Counted from the first letter of the stretch, positions 14,909-24,035 are shown. The stretch is DNA of 25,544 nucleotides from Micavibrio_B sp044238965 (GCA_044238965.1 JBIICJ010000020.1:1-25544); one strand, 5' to 3'. A program made the numbers and translations. The notes: a model not told the origin generated them from the sequence alone.

Positions 14909-14963
14909 GAAAACGCTCCGATGTCTATTATTATTGGAATATATCAATTTCGGAGCGGTTTTC
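14909..14963 (-). terminator. Possible terminator hairpin at the end of the beta-oxidation operon
   Basis: GAAAACGCTCCGA (14909-14921) and TCGGAGCGGTTTTC (14950-14963) form a stem with one bulged G and a 28-base loop. On the - strand it ends in TTTT only. One arm lies in the last codons of the fad gene. The long loop and short T run make it uncertain, and it may instead act as a regulatory or processing hairpin before lptB. Confidence 0.4.
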
Positions 14964-17325
14964 CTGTCTCAAGCATAGCCGTAATACGTTGCAATGTGCC
15001 CTCTTGTTTCGCAAGTTTCATAAATTCTTCACGTTCCAATTTCAGGATATCATCTTCCTTCATCGGGTGCGTCCAATCACCCGCATCGCCGCCCGTCAGC
15101 ACGCGCGCGAGCGCGGTTGAAACAACCACATCATACGGCGTAGCCTTACCCGATTTTTTCAAATCAGCGACAGCCATATCCAATGCATAACGACCCGATG
15201 CGCCCGGCAGACGAATATCATCACGCGGTGTTGGTGCAACATAATTTTGTGTAAGTTCCAATGCCTTTTGTTTTGCATCAAATAACAACCGATCGCGGTT
15301 CATGGTCACGCCATCTGATTTTTTGAAATAACCAATGTCTTTTGCCTCGGCCGCCGATTTTGCAACCTTTGCCGTGCCGATTGTTTCAAAGGCTTTGCGC
15401 ACTGCGCCCATCGGTGTATTTTTTGGCGAGAACCATAATTTTTTCCCGCCCGTGGCTTTGTCATAGGCTTCGCGTTCTTGGTCTTGGTAACGGATCAACA
15501 TTTCTTTGCATCCACCCCAGCCAGGAATAAATCCAACACCAACTTCGACCAAGCCGCAATAAGTTTCGGCATGTGCTTGAACATGATCGGAATGAAGTAA
15601 AATTTCACAACCACCGCCAAGCGCCAAACCCGATGGCGCCGACACGACAGGGAAATTCGCATATTTAAGCGCCTTATACGCGCGTTGACCGCCTGCCACC
15701 AATTCTTCGATTTGTGGCCACATGGCGATGTTGGCGGCGAATAACGCCAGCCCCAAATTCGCGCCCGCTGAGAATGCAGAACCTTCGTTATACACAACCA
15801 ACGCTTTGAATTGTTTCTCAGGCCCTGTGATTTTTAATGCCTGATCAATTGCGGCAAAAACTTGGTCATCCAGCGCATTCATTTTACCTGTAAATTCCAA
15901 ACATAAAACATTGTCGCCTACATCCCACAATGACGCGGATGGATTCTTGAAAACTGGCGCAGATGCACGTTTAATATCGGCGAGCAATAAAACACCTGCC
16001 TCACGTTTCATCGCATGATATTTGCCATCTGTACCGAAATAATGGAGAACACCATTATCGACTTTATAGAATGATCCATCACCAATTTTTTCTAAAATCG
16101 GCGGCACAGCTTTGCCCATTTTTTTGATTTCATCGGCAAACCATTTTGCGCCCAATTCATCAATCATTTCAAAGGGACCGCGTTTCCAATTATATCCAAG
16201 GCGCATGGCCTCATCGATATCGGCAACAGTATCAGCAATTTCAGGCACTAATGATGCCGCATACCACAATGTTTGCGAGAGCACATTCCATGCATATTTA
16301 CCTGCATCATCATCATGCATAACAACGGCTTTTAATCCCTGTTTGCCTTTTTCAGCGGCAGCAGGCGATGCTTTTTCCGATGGGCGGTACGATGTCGCCG
16401 CATCAAATTTATCTGCATTCAAAACCAAGGTTTGTTTTTTACGGTTAGCATCTAGCGCGTAAAAACCACCCTTGCCTTTACGACCATTATATCCAGCCGC
16501 AATCATGTGATGGATAAATGGATAATCTTTGAAAATGTCGCGATAGGCATCTTTTGGTGGCAGAGTTGATAATAATGATTTTGATAAATGCGGCATTAAA
16601 TCAACGCCGACCAAATCAATCAAACCAAAGATACCTGTTTTCGGAATGCCCACGGGTTTTGACATGATAGCATCGGCAACTTCGATGGGTAAATTCATTT
16701 CAACAGCAGCATTGACGCCGGCCTGCATCCAAAACACGCCCAAACGATTGGCAATAAAACCAGGTGTGTCATGACAAACAACAACACCTTTACCCAATTG
16801 AATGTCACAAAAATCACGCACGATTTTAATGGCATCGGGGCGGGTATCTTTGCCTGTCACCAATTCGAGAAGGCGCATATAACGTGGCGGGTTGAAAAAA
16901 TGCGTGATTAAAAAGTCAGATGCGAAATCTTTGCCAAATGGTTTGACCAATTCCTGAAGCGGAATGGATGAAGTATTCGATGAAACAATTGAACCTTTTT
17001 TACGATTATTATTTATTTTCTCATATGTTTTGTGTTTGACGGCTAAATCTTCTAACACAACCTCGATAATCCAATCACAATCATTTAATAATTTAATATC
17101 GTCTTCCAAATTACCGCAGGTAATTAATTTGGCATTCCGCGCATGCATGAATGGCGCAGGATCAGCCTTTGCCATACGATCAACCGCATTTTGTGCGAGG
17201 TTCGCACCTGATTCAGGTTTAATATCAAGTAAGACAACAGGCAAACCAGCATTTGCCACTTGCGCTGCGATGCCCGACCCCATTACGCCTGATCCGATAA
17301 CGGCAACTTTTTTTATCTGTGTCAT
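14944..17325 (-). CDS. Bifunctional 3-hydroxyacyl-CoA dehydrogenase / enoyl-CoA hydratase, FadN-type domain order
   Basis: This is a 793-residue beta-oxidation enzyme. The N-terminal half is the NAD-dependent dehydrogenase: Rossmann VIGSGVMGSG (9-18), SSNTSS (115-120), the catalytic His of THFFNPPRYMRLLELV (H142) with partner E154, and PGFIANRLG. The two C-terminal dehydrogenase repeats follow to about residue 440. The C-terminal part (about 465-700) is a crotonase hydratase, with GLALGGGCEILLHSDH and the second glutamate in LVEVGVGFIPGWGG, so both acid/base residues are kept. Dehydrogenase-first order is that of Bacillus FadN and similar alphaproteobacterial proteins, the reverse of E. coli FadB. 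It converts enoyl-CoA to 3-ketoacyl-CoA. It lies 11 bases after the thiolase gene, forming a two-gene operon; no acyl-CoA dehydrogenase is adjacent. Confidence 0.93.
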   Translation of the reverse strand: MTQIKKVAVIGSGVMGSGIAAQVANAGLPVVLLDIKPESGANLAQNAVDRMAKADPAPFMHARNAKLITCGNLEDDIKLLNDCDWIIEVVLEDLAVKHKTYEKINNNRKKGSIVSSNTSSIPLQELVKPFGKDFASDFLITHFFNPPRYMRLLELVTGKDTRPDAIKIVRDFCDIQLGKGVVVCHDTPGFIANRLGVFWMQAGVNAAVEMNLPIEVADAIMSKPVGIPKTGIFGLIDLVGVDLMPHLSKSLLSTLPPKDAYRDIFKDYPFIHHMIAAGYNGRKGKGGFYALDANRKKQTLVLNADKFDAATSYRPSEKASPAAAEKGKQGLKAVVMHDDDAGKYAWNVLSQTLWYAASLVPEIADTVADIDEAMRLGYNWKRGPFEMIDELGAKWFADEIKKMGKAVPPILEKIGDGSFYKVDNGVLHYFGTDGKYHAMKREAGVLLLADIKRASAPVFKNPSASLWDVGDNVLCLEFTGKMNALDDQVFAAIDQALKITGPEKQFKALVVYNEGSAFSAGANLGLALFAANIAMWPQIEELVAGGQRAYKALKYANFPVVSAPSGLALGGGCEILLHSDHVQAHAETYCGLVEVGVGFIPGWGGCKEMLIRYQDQEREAYDKATGGKKLWFSPKNTPMGAVRKAFETIGTAKVAKSAAEAKDIGYFKKSDGVTMNRDRLLFDAKQKALELTQNYVAPTPRDDIRLPGASGRYALDMAVADLKKSGKATPYDVVVSTALARVLTGGDAGDWTHPMKEDDILKLEREEFMKLAKQEGTLQRITAMLETGKPLRN

Positions 17326-17336
17326 AGAAAAGATCC

Positions 17337-18464
17337 TTATACGCTTTCAAGCACAACAGCGACGCCTTGACCGCCACCGATACACATAGTGGCAAGACCA
17401 TATTTCTTACCTTCGCGTTTTAGTAATGATGCAAGTTTGCCCGTGATGCGCGCACCAGATGCACCAAGTGGGTGACCAAGTGCTATCGCACCGCCATCTA
17501 AATTCACGCGCGTAATATCCGCGCCCAATTCCTTGATCACCGCTAATGATTGCGCAGCAAAGGCTTCGTTTAATTCAATGATATCGATATCTTTTAATGT
17601 TAAACCTGCGCGATCCAATGCTTTTTTCGTCGCAGGTACGGGGCCAATGCCCATAATTTCGGCGGCGCATCCCGCAACCGCAACCGATTTAATACGCGCC
17701 AAAATCGGCAAACTATTTTTCTTGGCGTAGGCTTCGGTTGTAACCAACACTGCCGCCGCACCATCGGTTAATGGTGAGGCTGTACCTGCAGTGACCGTCC
17801 CTTTTTCATCAAAGGCTAATTTCAAACCCGCCAAAGTTTCGAGCGTTGTTTCAGGGCGAATAGTGCCATCGGTTTTTACATTACCAATGGCCACAATTTC
17901 ATCATTGAATTTTCCTGCCGCCGCTGCCGTCGCTGCCTTTTGCTGTGATGCCAGCGCAAATTCTTCTTGTTCGGTGCGTGAGATATTATATTTCTTTGCT
18001 AAATTTTCGGCGGTTTCACCCATGCCGATATAAGCCTGCGGATAAATATCGCCCAATTTCGGATTGGGCATAGGATTAAAGCCGCCCATCGGAATGCGTG
18101 TCATGCTTTCCACGCCCGCGCACAAAAATGCGTCACCTGCGCCCATTTGCGCATAACCCGCCGCCATTTGAATGGTGGTCATGGATGATCCGCAAAAACG
18201 ATTGACCGTGACACCCGCAACCGAAATCGGAAGCCCCGCCGCATTCACAACAATGCGCCCCAGATTGAAACCTTGTTCCGCCTCAGGGAAAGCACAGCCC
18301 ATCAATAAATCTTCGATATCGTCCGCTTTTACTCCCGACGATGTTACCAACGCCTTAATCACATCCGCCGCCATGTCATCGGGGCGTACACGCGCCAGAT
18401 CACCTTTCATTGCGAAATGGAAAGGGGAGCGTTTATAGGCGCAAATTACCATGGGGGTGTTCAT
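17337..18464 (-). CDS. fadA: Acetyl-CoA C-acyltransferase (3-ketoacyl-CoA thiolase)
   Basis: This 375-residue thiolase cleaves 3-ketoacyl-CoA with CoA in the last step of beta-oxidation. The nucleophilic cysteine is C91 in VNRFCGSSMTTIQMA; the general bases are in ALGHPLGASGARI (His) and MCIGGGQG (Cys). NEAFAAQSLAV carries the conserved Asn-Glu. It is slightly short of the usual 385-395 residues, but no motif is missing. AGGAG sits eight bases before ATG 18464. Co-transcription with the FadN-type gene supports fatty acid oxidation rather than a biosynthetic acetyl-CoA acetyltransferase role. Confidence 0.93.
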   Translation of the reverse strand: MNTPMVICAYKRSPFHFAMKGDLARVRPDDMAADVIKALVTSSGVKADDIEDLLMGCAFPEAEQGFNLGRIVVNAAGLPISVAGVTVNRFCGSSMTTIQMAAGYAQMGAGDAFLCAGVESMTRIPMGGFNPMPNPKLGDIYPQAYIGMGETAENLAKKYNISRTEQEEFALASQQKAATAAAAGKFNDEIVAIGNVKTDGTIRPETTLETLAGLKLAFDEKGTVTAGTASPLTDGAAAVLVTTEAYAKKNSLPILARIKSVAVAGCAAEIMGIGPVPATKKALDRAGLTLKDIDIIELNEAFAAQSLAVIKELGADITRVNLDGGAIALGHPLGASGARITGKLASLLKREGKKYGLATMCIGGGQGVAVVLESV

Positions 18465-18617
18465 TTGAATAATCTCCTGAAAAATGAAAAAGATGAGGCG
18501 TATTATTTTTTAGTGTATCAGTTAATTACTAATGTAATCTCAAAATCGGGTTGGGTCGAGGGGTATGATATTCAGAGTATGCCTGAAAACTCTTTGTTTT
18601 GTGCGTTGCAACAAAAC

Positions 18618-18632
18618 CCTTTTGACAAAAGG
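18618..18632 (+). promoter_or_regulatory. 15-base palindrome over a -35 box, possible operator
   Basis: CCTTTTG-A-CAAAAGG is a perfect 7-bp inverted repeat with a one-base centre. It contains a consensus TTGACA (18622-18627), about 73 bases before the TIGR02300 gene's ATG. The -10 candidate 17 bases on (CACTAA, 18645-18650) is weak. A dimeric repressor could bind here; the regulator is unknown. Confidence 0.35.
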
Positions 18633-18699
18633 ACGAAAATAAGGCACTAAACACACTTGAATTTCACGACTATGACTTTTTCCAAAGGAGACTTTGTCT

Positions 18700-19110
18700 A
18701 TGGCTCTCGCAAAATCATCGGACCCACGCGGTTTAAAACGTATCTGCCTTTCATGCAGCACACGTTTTTACGATATGAATAAACGTCCGATCATCTGCCC
18801 AAATTGCGGCATTGAATTTACCGGCGAAGTGAAAATTAAGGCACGTCGTGGTCGTTTATCTGCTCTTGAAGATTCAGATCAATTAGACGAAGCACAAGTT
18901 GAAACAACAGAAACAGATGAATTGGAAGAAGAGGAAGACGCCAAAGAAGTCAGCCTTGATGAAGTTGCCGCCGCCGATGATGCGGACGATGACGACGATG
19001 ATACCGCGATTGATTTAGATGATGATCTCGATGACGATGATCTGGATGATGATGATTTAGACGATGATGACGATGATATCGACGTTGACATCGACGAAGA
19101 CGATAAATAA
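18700..19110 (+). CDS. TIGR02300 family protein with zinc-ribbon N-terminus and acidic tail
   Basis: This 136-residue protein begins MALAKSSDPRGLKRICLSC. Two CxxC pairs (LSCSTRF region and CPNC) flank FYDMNKRPI, the signature of the alphaproteobacterial 'FYDLN acid domain' family, and probably bind zinc. From about residue 60 the chain is dominated by Asp and Glu, ending in repeats of LDDDD. Function is unknown. ATG 18700 is chosen over the upstream TTG 18694 because AAAGGAG (18684-18690) is nine bases before it and the family starts at this Met. In relatives the gene often neighbours aroA; here it instead directly abuts prmA. Confidence 0.88.
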   Translation: MALAKSSDPRGLKRICLSCSTRFYDMNKRPIICPNCGIEFTGEVKIKARRGRLSALEDSDQLDEAQVETTETDELEEEEDAKEVSLDEVAAADDADDDDDDTAIDLDDDLDDDDLDDDDLDDDDDDIDVDIDEDDK

Positions 19111-19992
19111 TTGAAACCATCATCTGTGCCATTATTCGTTATTGATTGCGATTTGCCATCATCATTTGATTTGGCAAAAACAATGGACTTAACCGAAGAT
19201 TTAGAAGGTTTCTGCGAATCGATTTCTTTTATCGAAGGTGATAAATATTATTCTGTCCGCATGGTATCGGGACAGGATAAAACCATTGTTAAAATCTTAA
19301 AAACCAAAGCGCCCATGGCACGCATTTCATCAACGCCGCTTGATGTAACGACCAACTGGTTATTACAATCATATCAGCAATTCCCGCCACTTGATATTGA
19401 TCGATTTTTTATTTACGGATCACATTATGATGGCAACATCCCTGCGAAAAAAATCGCCTTGCAAATTGATGCGGCAACGGCATTCGGGTCGGGTGAACAT
19501 GGCACGACTAAGGGATGTTTAGAATTATTATCATGGTTAAAAACATCGCAAAACATAAAACCGAAATCTATTTTGGATATGGGGACGGGATCAGGTATCT
19601 TAGCCCTCGCCGCGTATGAATTATGGCGTAAGCCAACATTGGCAATTGATAATGATAAAGAATCGGTCAAAGTTGCGTGCCGTCACCGTAAAATGAATGA
19701 TATTCCATCGGGCGATGCGGGTGTTATCTGCGCCTATGGTGATGGGTTTGCCGCCCGCAAAGTTAAACAAGGCGCGCCATTTGATTTAATTATTGCCAAT
19801 ATTTTGGCCGCGCCCTTAATCGAAATGGCGCATATCGCCGCACCATGTTTGTCACCCAAAGGATATATGTTGTTATCTGGAATTTTGAAAACACAAGCTG
19901 CCGCTGTCAAACGCGCCTATCGCGAACAAGGTTTAAAACCAATTAAAATGATCACCCGCGGCGATTGGGTAACAATGGTGCTTAGCCATTAA
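19111..19992 (+). CDS. prmA: Ribosomal protein L11 methyltransferase
   Basis: This 293-residue SAM-dependent enzyme trimethylates ribosomal protein L11. The N-terminal substrate-recognition domain (about 1-100) precedes the linker AATAFGSGEHGTTKGCLELL (121-140). SAM motif I is ILDMGTGSGILALAA (154-168), the acidic end of strand 2 is AIDND (178-182) and motif IV is LIIANILAAPLIEMA (226-240). The apparent start is a TTG immediately after the TIGR02300 stop, with no Shine-Dalgarno; the first in-frame ATG (codon 25) would cut into the recognition domain. Translation is therefore probably by reinitiation from the upstream gene. Its last 11 bases overlap the end of the convergent hypothetical gene. 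Confidence 0.9.
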   Translation: MKPSSVPLFVIDCDLPSSFDLAKTMDLTEDLEGFCESISFIEGDKYYSVRMVSGQDKTIVKILKTKAPMARISSTPLDVTTNWLLQSYQQFPPLDIDRFFIYGSHYDGNIPAKKIALQIDAATAFGSGEHGTTKGCLELLSWLKTSQNIKPKSILDMGTGSGILALAAYELWRKPTLAIDNDKESVKVACRHRKMNDIPSGDAGVICAYGDGFAARKVKQGAPFDLIIANILAAPLIEMAHIAAPCLSPKGYMLLSGILKTQAAAVKRAYREQGLKPIKMITRGDWVTMVLSH

Positions 19993-20725
19993 TATCATTT
20001 GCAGCGATGGGTTTTGCCGCATCATAAATCATTTGCATTTTTTGTTTTAATTCTACAAAAATTTGATCAGACATAATTGATGACGTTCCTGAAGTTTTGG
20101 AAGGAATATCGCCCTTATAAAAATCACGCGCCAATCTCTCAAACAACGTCAGACAATTCGTTACATCCAGTGGCTTTTGGATACGAACAAAAATCTGTCC
20201 GACAGCATGCATAAATGATCGTGCAGCGGGATAGGCAATATCTTCGCCATGTTCAATAAATAATTTTTGGTATTCATCGTCTAGCCCGCCAACAACCGCC
20301 AATTGGCGTTGCATTGTTTTATCTAATAATTGCAAAGCTAATATTTTGATAGCGGGCTCTAATTGCAATGTTTGGCGACGAAATACATTTTGTGGCGCAC
20401 ATTGCAAAAATTGATCTCTTAATTTGGAACAAATAAAACTTTGCATCGTTAAATCAGCATCAGAACGATATGAATCTATAGATTGATCACTAGTACGAGT
20501 ATATTCAAAAATAAATTTTTTCTGATCTGTTGATTCATGCATATCGTTTAAAAAATCTTGGACTGCATCAACCACAAAAGGAATGGATTCACCTGTTAAC
20601 CTATATTCCGCTAAACCCCATTTTGTCAGCGCATTATTAATATGATCCAATAGGTCGCGTGCATCATGAATCATCTGATTCTTTACAAAATTGTTAAACG
20701 CAGGGCTTGATTTAAACGCAGTCAT
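19982..20725 (-). CDS. Hypothetical protein, 247 aa
   Basis: I do not recognise this protein. It is mostly helical-looking, with no signal peptide, membrane segment or known motif. Segments include DARDLLDHINNALTKWGLAEYRLTGES near the N-terminus, LEPAIKILALQLLDKTMQRQLAVVGG mid-chain and FERLARDFYKGDIPSKTSGTSSIM before a final coiled-looking helix. The first possible codon is TTG at 20731; ATG 20725 is two codons further and preferred, though neither has a clear ribosome site. It is convergent with prmA, overlapping its end by 11 bases, and follows glmS by 54 bases, so it may be read through from glmS. Composition resembles its neighbours. Confidence 0.7.
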   Translation of the reverse strand: MTAFKSSPAFNNFVKNQMIHDARDLLDHINNALTKWGLAEYRLTGESIPFVVDAVQDFLNDMHESTDQKKFIFEYTRTSDQSIDSYRSDADLTMQSFICSKLRDQFLQCAPQNVFRRQTLQLEPAIKILALQLLDKTMQRQLAVVGGLDDEYQKLFIEHGEDIAYPAARSFMHAVGQIFVRIQKPLDVTNCLTLFERLARDFYKGDIPSKTSGTSSIMSDQIFVELKQKMQMIYDAAKPIAANDING

Positions 20726-20779
20726 GCACAAAGACTAATCAATAACATCATAAAAACGCAAGAAAAAATTGGTTAATTC

Positions 20780-22606
20780 TTATTCTACGGTTACGGATTT
20801 CGCTAAATTGCGCGGTTGGTCAACGTCTGTGCCCTTTGCCACCGCCGTATAATAGGCCAATAATTGAATCGGAGCAGAATAAACAATTGGTGCAACAAAC
20901 GGATGCACATCGTCCATTTCAACAATCCATTTCGAAATTTTTTCTAATTTCTCAGCGCCCGTTTTGTTGGTGAATAATAAAACCTTACCGCCGCGTGCAA
21001 CGGTTTCTTGTACGTTTGATGCGGTTTTTTCAAATAATTTATCTTCGGGCGCAAGCACCACAATCGGCACCGCATCATCAATCAATGCAATCGGCCCATG
21101 CTTCATTTCGCCTGCTGCATAACCTTCGGCATGAATATATGAGATTTCTTTTAATTTTAATGCACCCTCAAGTGCCATCGGATAGAGTGCTCCACGACCC
21201 AAATATAAAACATCGCGTGCCTCAGCAATATCACGCCCAATGGATTCAATGCCGTGATCTTTACCTAAGAAATTGGCAATACTTTGCGGGACATGACGCA
21301 GAGCATGTGTATATTCCGCAATTTCATCAGCACTCAAGATTCCCTTTGATGACGACGCTGCTAGCGCTAAACATGCTAGCGTTGCAAGTTGTGTCGTAAA
21401 AGCCTTTGTTGATGCCACACCAATTTCAGGCCCTGCTAATGTGTGCAAACATAAATGCGCCTCACGTTCAATTGTGCTTTCGATCGTATTTACAATTGCC
21501 AAACACATTTGACGTTCGCGTTTACAATAACGTAACGCCTCCAGTGTATCTAATGTTTCACCTGATTGTGATACGAATATCGCCAAACCATCTTTGGGTA
21601 ATGGCGCCTCGCGGTAACGGAATTCGGACGCAACATCAATTTCGCATGGAATACGTGCAATTGTTTCAAACCAATATTTAGCTACCATGCAAGCATAATA
21701 GGCTGTGCCGCAGGCAATTAATGTTAAGCGCGGGGCACGTAAAATAGCCTCTAATACTTCGTTGGGTAATGAAATTTGTCCCGTTGATGGGTGAATAAAG
21801 CTGTTAAGCGTATCGGCGATTACCGATGGTTGTTCGTAAATTTCCTTCAGCATAAAATGACGATATTCACCTTTGCCCATTGTCGCGCCCGATTGTGCAG
21901 TCACGCGGATAGGACGTTCCTGACGCACACCTTTGGCATTTGTGACAATGGCATTATCGTTCGTCACAATCACGCGATCACCATCCTCCATAAACGCAAT
22001 ACGGCGCGTGAGTGGTGCAAGTGCATACGAGTCGGAGGCTACAAACATTTCACCATCACCGTAACCAATAGCAAGCGGCGTTCCCTGACGCGCGCCCACC
22101 AATAAATTTTGTTCGCCCGTAAATAATAATACAACTGCATAAGCGCCGGTTAAACGATCAAAGGTCTTATACGCCGCATCACGTGGTGACAAACCTTGGA
22201 CAAGGTAACGATCAACCAAATGTGCGATAACTTCGGTATCTGTATCCGTTTCAAAACGGACTTGGTCTTTTTCTAATTCTGATTTTAATTCGGCATAATT
22301 TTCAATGATGCCATTATGTACCACCGCCACACGTGATGTTGCATGCGGATGCGCGTTTTCCGTTGATGGGCCGCCATGTGTCGCCCAGCGCGTGTGACCA
22401 ATACCAATTGTTCCTGCGAGTGGTGACTTATTCAAAAGATCTTTGAGATTAACCAATTTTCCCTTGGCACGGCGGCGATCAATTTTTCCGCCAACCAATG
22501 TGGCAATGCCTGCGGAATCATAACCGCGATATTCCAATCGCTCGAGCCCGCTTACCAATAAATCAGATACGTCATTTTTTGCAATAATGCCAACAATGCC
22601 ACACAT
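20780..22606 (-). CDS. glmS: Glutamine--fructose-6-phosphate aminotransferase (isomerising)
   Basis: This 608-residue enzyme makes glucosamine-6-phosphate from fructose-6-phosphate and glutamine. The N-terminal glutaminase begins MCGIVGII, with Cys2 as nucleophile after Met removal, and shows YRGYDSAGIA, GHTRWATHG and the HNGIIENY segment. Two SIS sugar-isomerase domains follow (about 285-420 and 455-590) with LIACGTAYYA, SQSGETLDTLEAL, GVASTKAF and GRGALYPMALEGALKLKEISYIHAE. The C-terminus DVDQPRNLAKSVTVE is the canonical end. GGGAAAGGG is the ribosome site. It lies 85 bases after glmU, so both amino-sugar genes are probably transcribed together. I see no ribozyme-type leader in that gap. 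Confidence 0.98.
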   Translation of the reverse strand: MCGIVGIIAKNDVSDLLVSGLERLEYRGYDSAGIATLVGGKIDRRRAKGKLVNLKDLLNKSPLAGTIGIGHTRWATHGGPSTENAHPHATSRVAVVHNGIIENYAELKSELEKDQVRFETDTDTEVIAHLVDRYLVQGLSPRDAAYKTFDRLTGAYAVVLLFTGEQNLLVGARQGTPLAIGYGDGEMFVASDSYALAPLTRRIAFMEDGDRVIVTNDNAIVTNAKGVRQERPIRVTAQSGATMGKGEYRHFMLKEIYEQPSVIADTLNSFIHPSTGQISLPNEVLEAILRAPRLTLIACGTAYYACMVAKYWFETIARIPCEIDVASEFRYREAPLPKDGLAIFVSQSGETLDTLEALRYCKRERQMCLAIVNTIESTIEREAHLCLHTLAGPEIGVASTKAFTTQLATLACLALAASSSKGILSADEIAEYTHALRHVPQSIANFLGKDHGIESIGRDIAEARDVLYLGRGALYPMALEGALKLKEISYIHAEGYAAGEMKHGPIALIDDAVPIVVLAPEDKLFEKTASNVQETVARGGKVLLFTNKTGAEKLEKISKWIVEMDDVHPFVAPIVYSAPIQLLAYYTAVAKGTDVDQPRNLAKSVTVE

Positions 22607-22691
22607 AGAAAAATCCCTTTCCCGTATAGATTAGACGAGAATATAAAAAATCAAAATAACGAAATGTAACGATTTGTTGTTTTATAAATTT

Positions 22692-24035
22692 TTATGATTT
22701 GGATGGTTTTAAACGATTTTTGCCGCGACCTGATTTATTCACCTGACGCGCGCGGGCAATCACTAAATCACCCGATTGAACCGATTCCGTCACTGTACTA
22801 CCCGCCGCGATATACGAATTATCACCCAACGTTATGGGCGCGACCAATGATGAGTTAGACCCCACCATTACATTTTTACCAATAATCGTTTTATGTTTGG
22901 AAATACCGTCATAATTGACCGTAATCGCGCCGCAACCAAAATTTACATTTTCGCCCAATTCGGCATCACCAATATAAGATAAATGCGATGCTTTCGCGCC
23001 GTCATGCAATATTGCGGCCTTAATTTCAACAAAGTTTCCGATTTTGACATCATGACCAATTACAGTATGCGGACGAATGCGGGCGAACGGACCGATCGTA
23101 GCGCCTGATTTCACATGCACGCCCTCAAGATGACAGAAATTTTTAATGTCAACATCGGAATCAATTTTGACGTTCGCACCAAATACAACATGTGCGCCAA
23201 TAATCGTATCTGCATCAATTTCGGTATCATGATGAAAATAAATTGTATTCGAATCTTGCAATGTCACGCCAGCATCCATCATGGCAATGCGTTTTTTATG
23301 TTGCCATGCCATTTCAAGTTCGGCCAATTGCGCACGCGTATTCACGCCGCGCAATTCGTAAAAATCACCACGAATGATGCCAGTCGCGATATTATCTTTC
23401 ATCATTAATGAAGGTAAATCGGTCAGAAATTTCTCATTTTGGGCATTTTTTGATGATAATTTCGTGATATATTTTGTAAGATATTCTGCGCGTACAATCA
23501 TCAAACCACTATTGCATAATCGCACTAATTTTTCATCTTGGGTGGCATCGGATTCTTCAACAATTTTTTTCAATGTGCCGTCCGCATTTTGAAAAATACG
23601 CCCATACCCAGTGGCCTCTGGCGGTGCCATCGCCAAAATGGTTGCACCAAATTTACCGTTACGATGATGATCAAGAAATTGTTTTAATGTATCGGATGAT
23701 ACCAACGGCACATCACCATATAAAATAATCACATCACCATCAAAATTTTTGAAATGCGGGACAGATTGTGCCACCGCATCACCCGTACCTTGCGGATTTG
23801 ATTGAATGGCGATTTCATAGGGTTTTATTTCTCTCGCCACCACATCCATATTGGGTGATAATACCGCCACGCGTAACGATGGCAATAACGTTTCTGCCGC
23901 ATCAATAATATGTTTGATCATAGGTTTACCCGCGATAGTGTGAAGCACCTTGGGTAATTTTGATTTCATGCGCGAGCCCTTGCCAGCCGCGAGAATAAGA
24001 ACTGCTAATTGTAAATCAAACTTGGAATCGGTCAT
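22692..24035 (-). CDS. glmU: Bifunctional GlmU: glucosamine-1-phosphate acetyltransferase / GlcNAc-1-P uridyltransferase
   Basis: This 447-residue enzyme makes UDP-GlcNAc for peptidoglycan and LPS. The N-terminal pyrophosphorylase has LAAGKGSRMKSKLPKVLH (15-32), QSNPQGTGDAV (78-88) and YGDVPL. From about residue 245 a left-handed beta-helix of hexapeptide repeats carries the acetyltransferase, with ASHLSYIGDAELGENVNFGCGAITVNYDG. In E. coli the pyrophosphorylase motif is GTGHA; here it is GTGDA, a small difference of unknown effect. The ATG overlaps the stop of the upstream DUF3108 gene (ATGA), so the two are coupled. glmS follows, as in many bacteria. Confidence 0.97.
   Translation of the reverse strand: MTDSKFDLQLAVLILAAGKGSRMKSKLPKVLHTIAGKPMIKHIIDAAETLLPSLRVAVLSPNMDVVAREIKPYEIAIQSNPQGTGDAVAQSVPHFKNFDGDVIILYGDVPLVSSDTLKQFLDHHRNGKFGATILAMAPPEATGYGRIFQNADGTLKKIVEESDATQDEKLVRLCNSGLMIVRAEYLTKYITKLSSKNAQNEKFLTDLPSLMMKDNIATGIIRGDFYELRGVNTRAQLAELEMAWQHKKRIAMMDAGVTLQDSNTIYFHHDTEIDADTIIGAHVVFGANVKIDSDVDIKNFCHLEGVHVKSGATIGPFARIRPHTVIGHDVKIGNFVEIKAAILHDGAKASHLSYIGDAELGENVNFGCGAITVNYDGISKHKTIIGKNVMVGSNSSLVAPITLGDNSYIAAGSTVTESVQSGDLVIARARQVNKSGRGKNRLKPSKS

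Noticed and set aside
18540..18590. tRNA-like GGGTTGGGTCGAGGGG stretch
   Set aside because: No acceptor stem, anticodon arm or T-loop consensus can be assembled around it.
18417..18650. 77-residue + strand frame between the thiolase gene and the TIGR02300 gene
   Set aside because: It begins inside the antisense of the thiolase gene, has no ribosome site or recognisable domain, and covers the probable promoter region.
18879..19091. Antisense poly-serine frame over the acidic tail
   Set aside because: It is the mirror of GAT/GAC repeats encoding the Asp-rich tail; the sequence is low complexity and has no start context.
22607..22691. glmS ribozyme-riboswitch upstream of glmS
   Set aside because: The gap to glmU is only 85 bases, AT-rich, and shows no nested pseudoknot-type pairing; such ribozymes are mainly found in Gram-positive bacteria.
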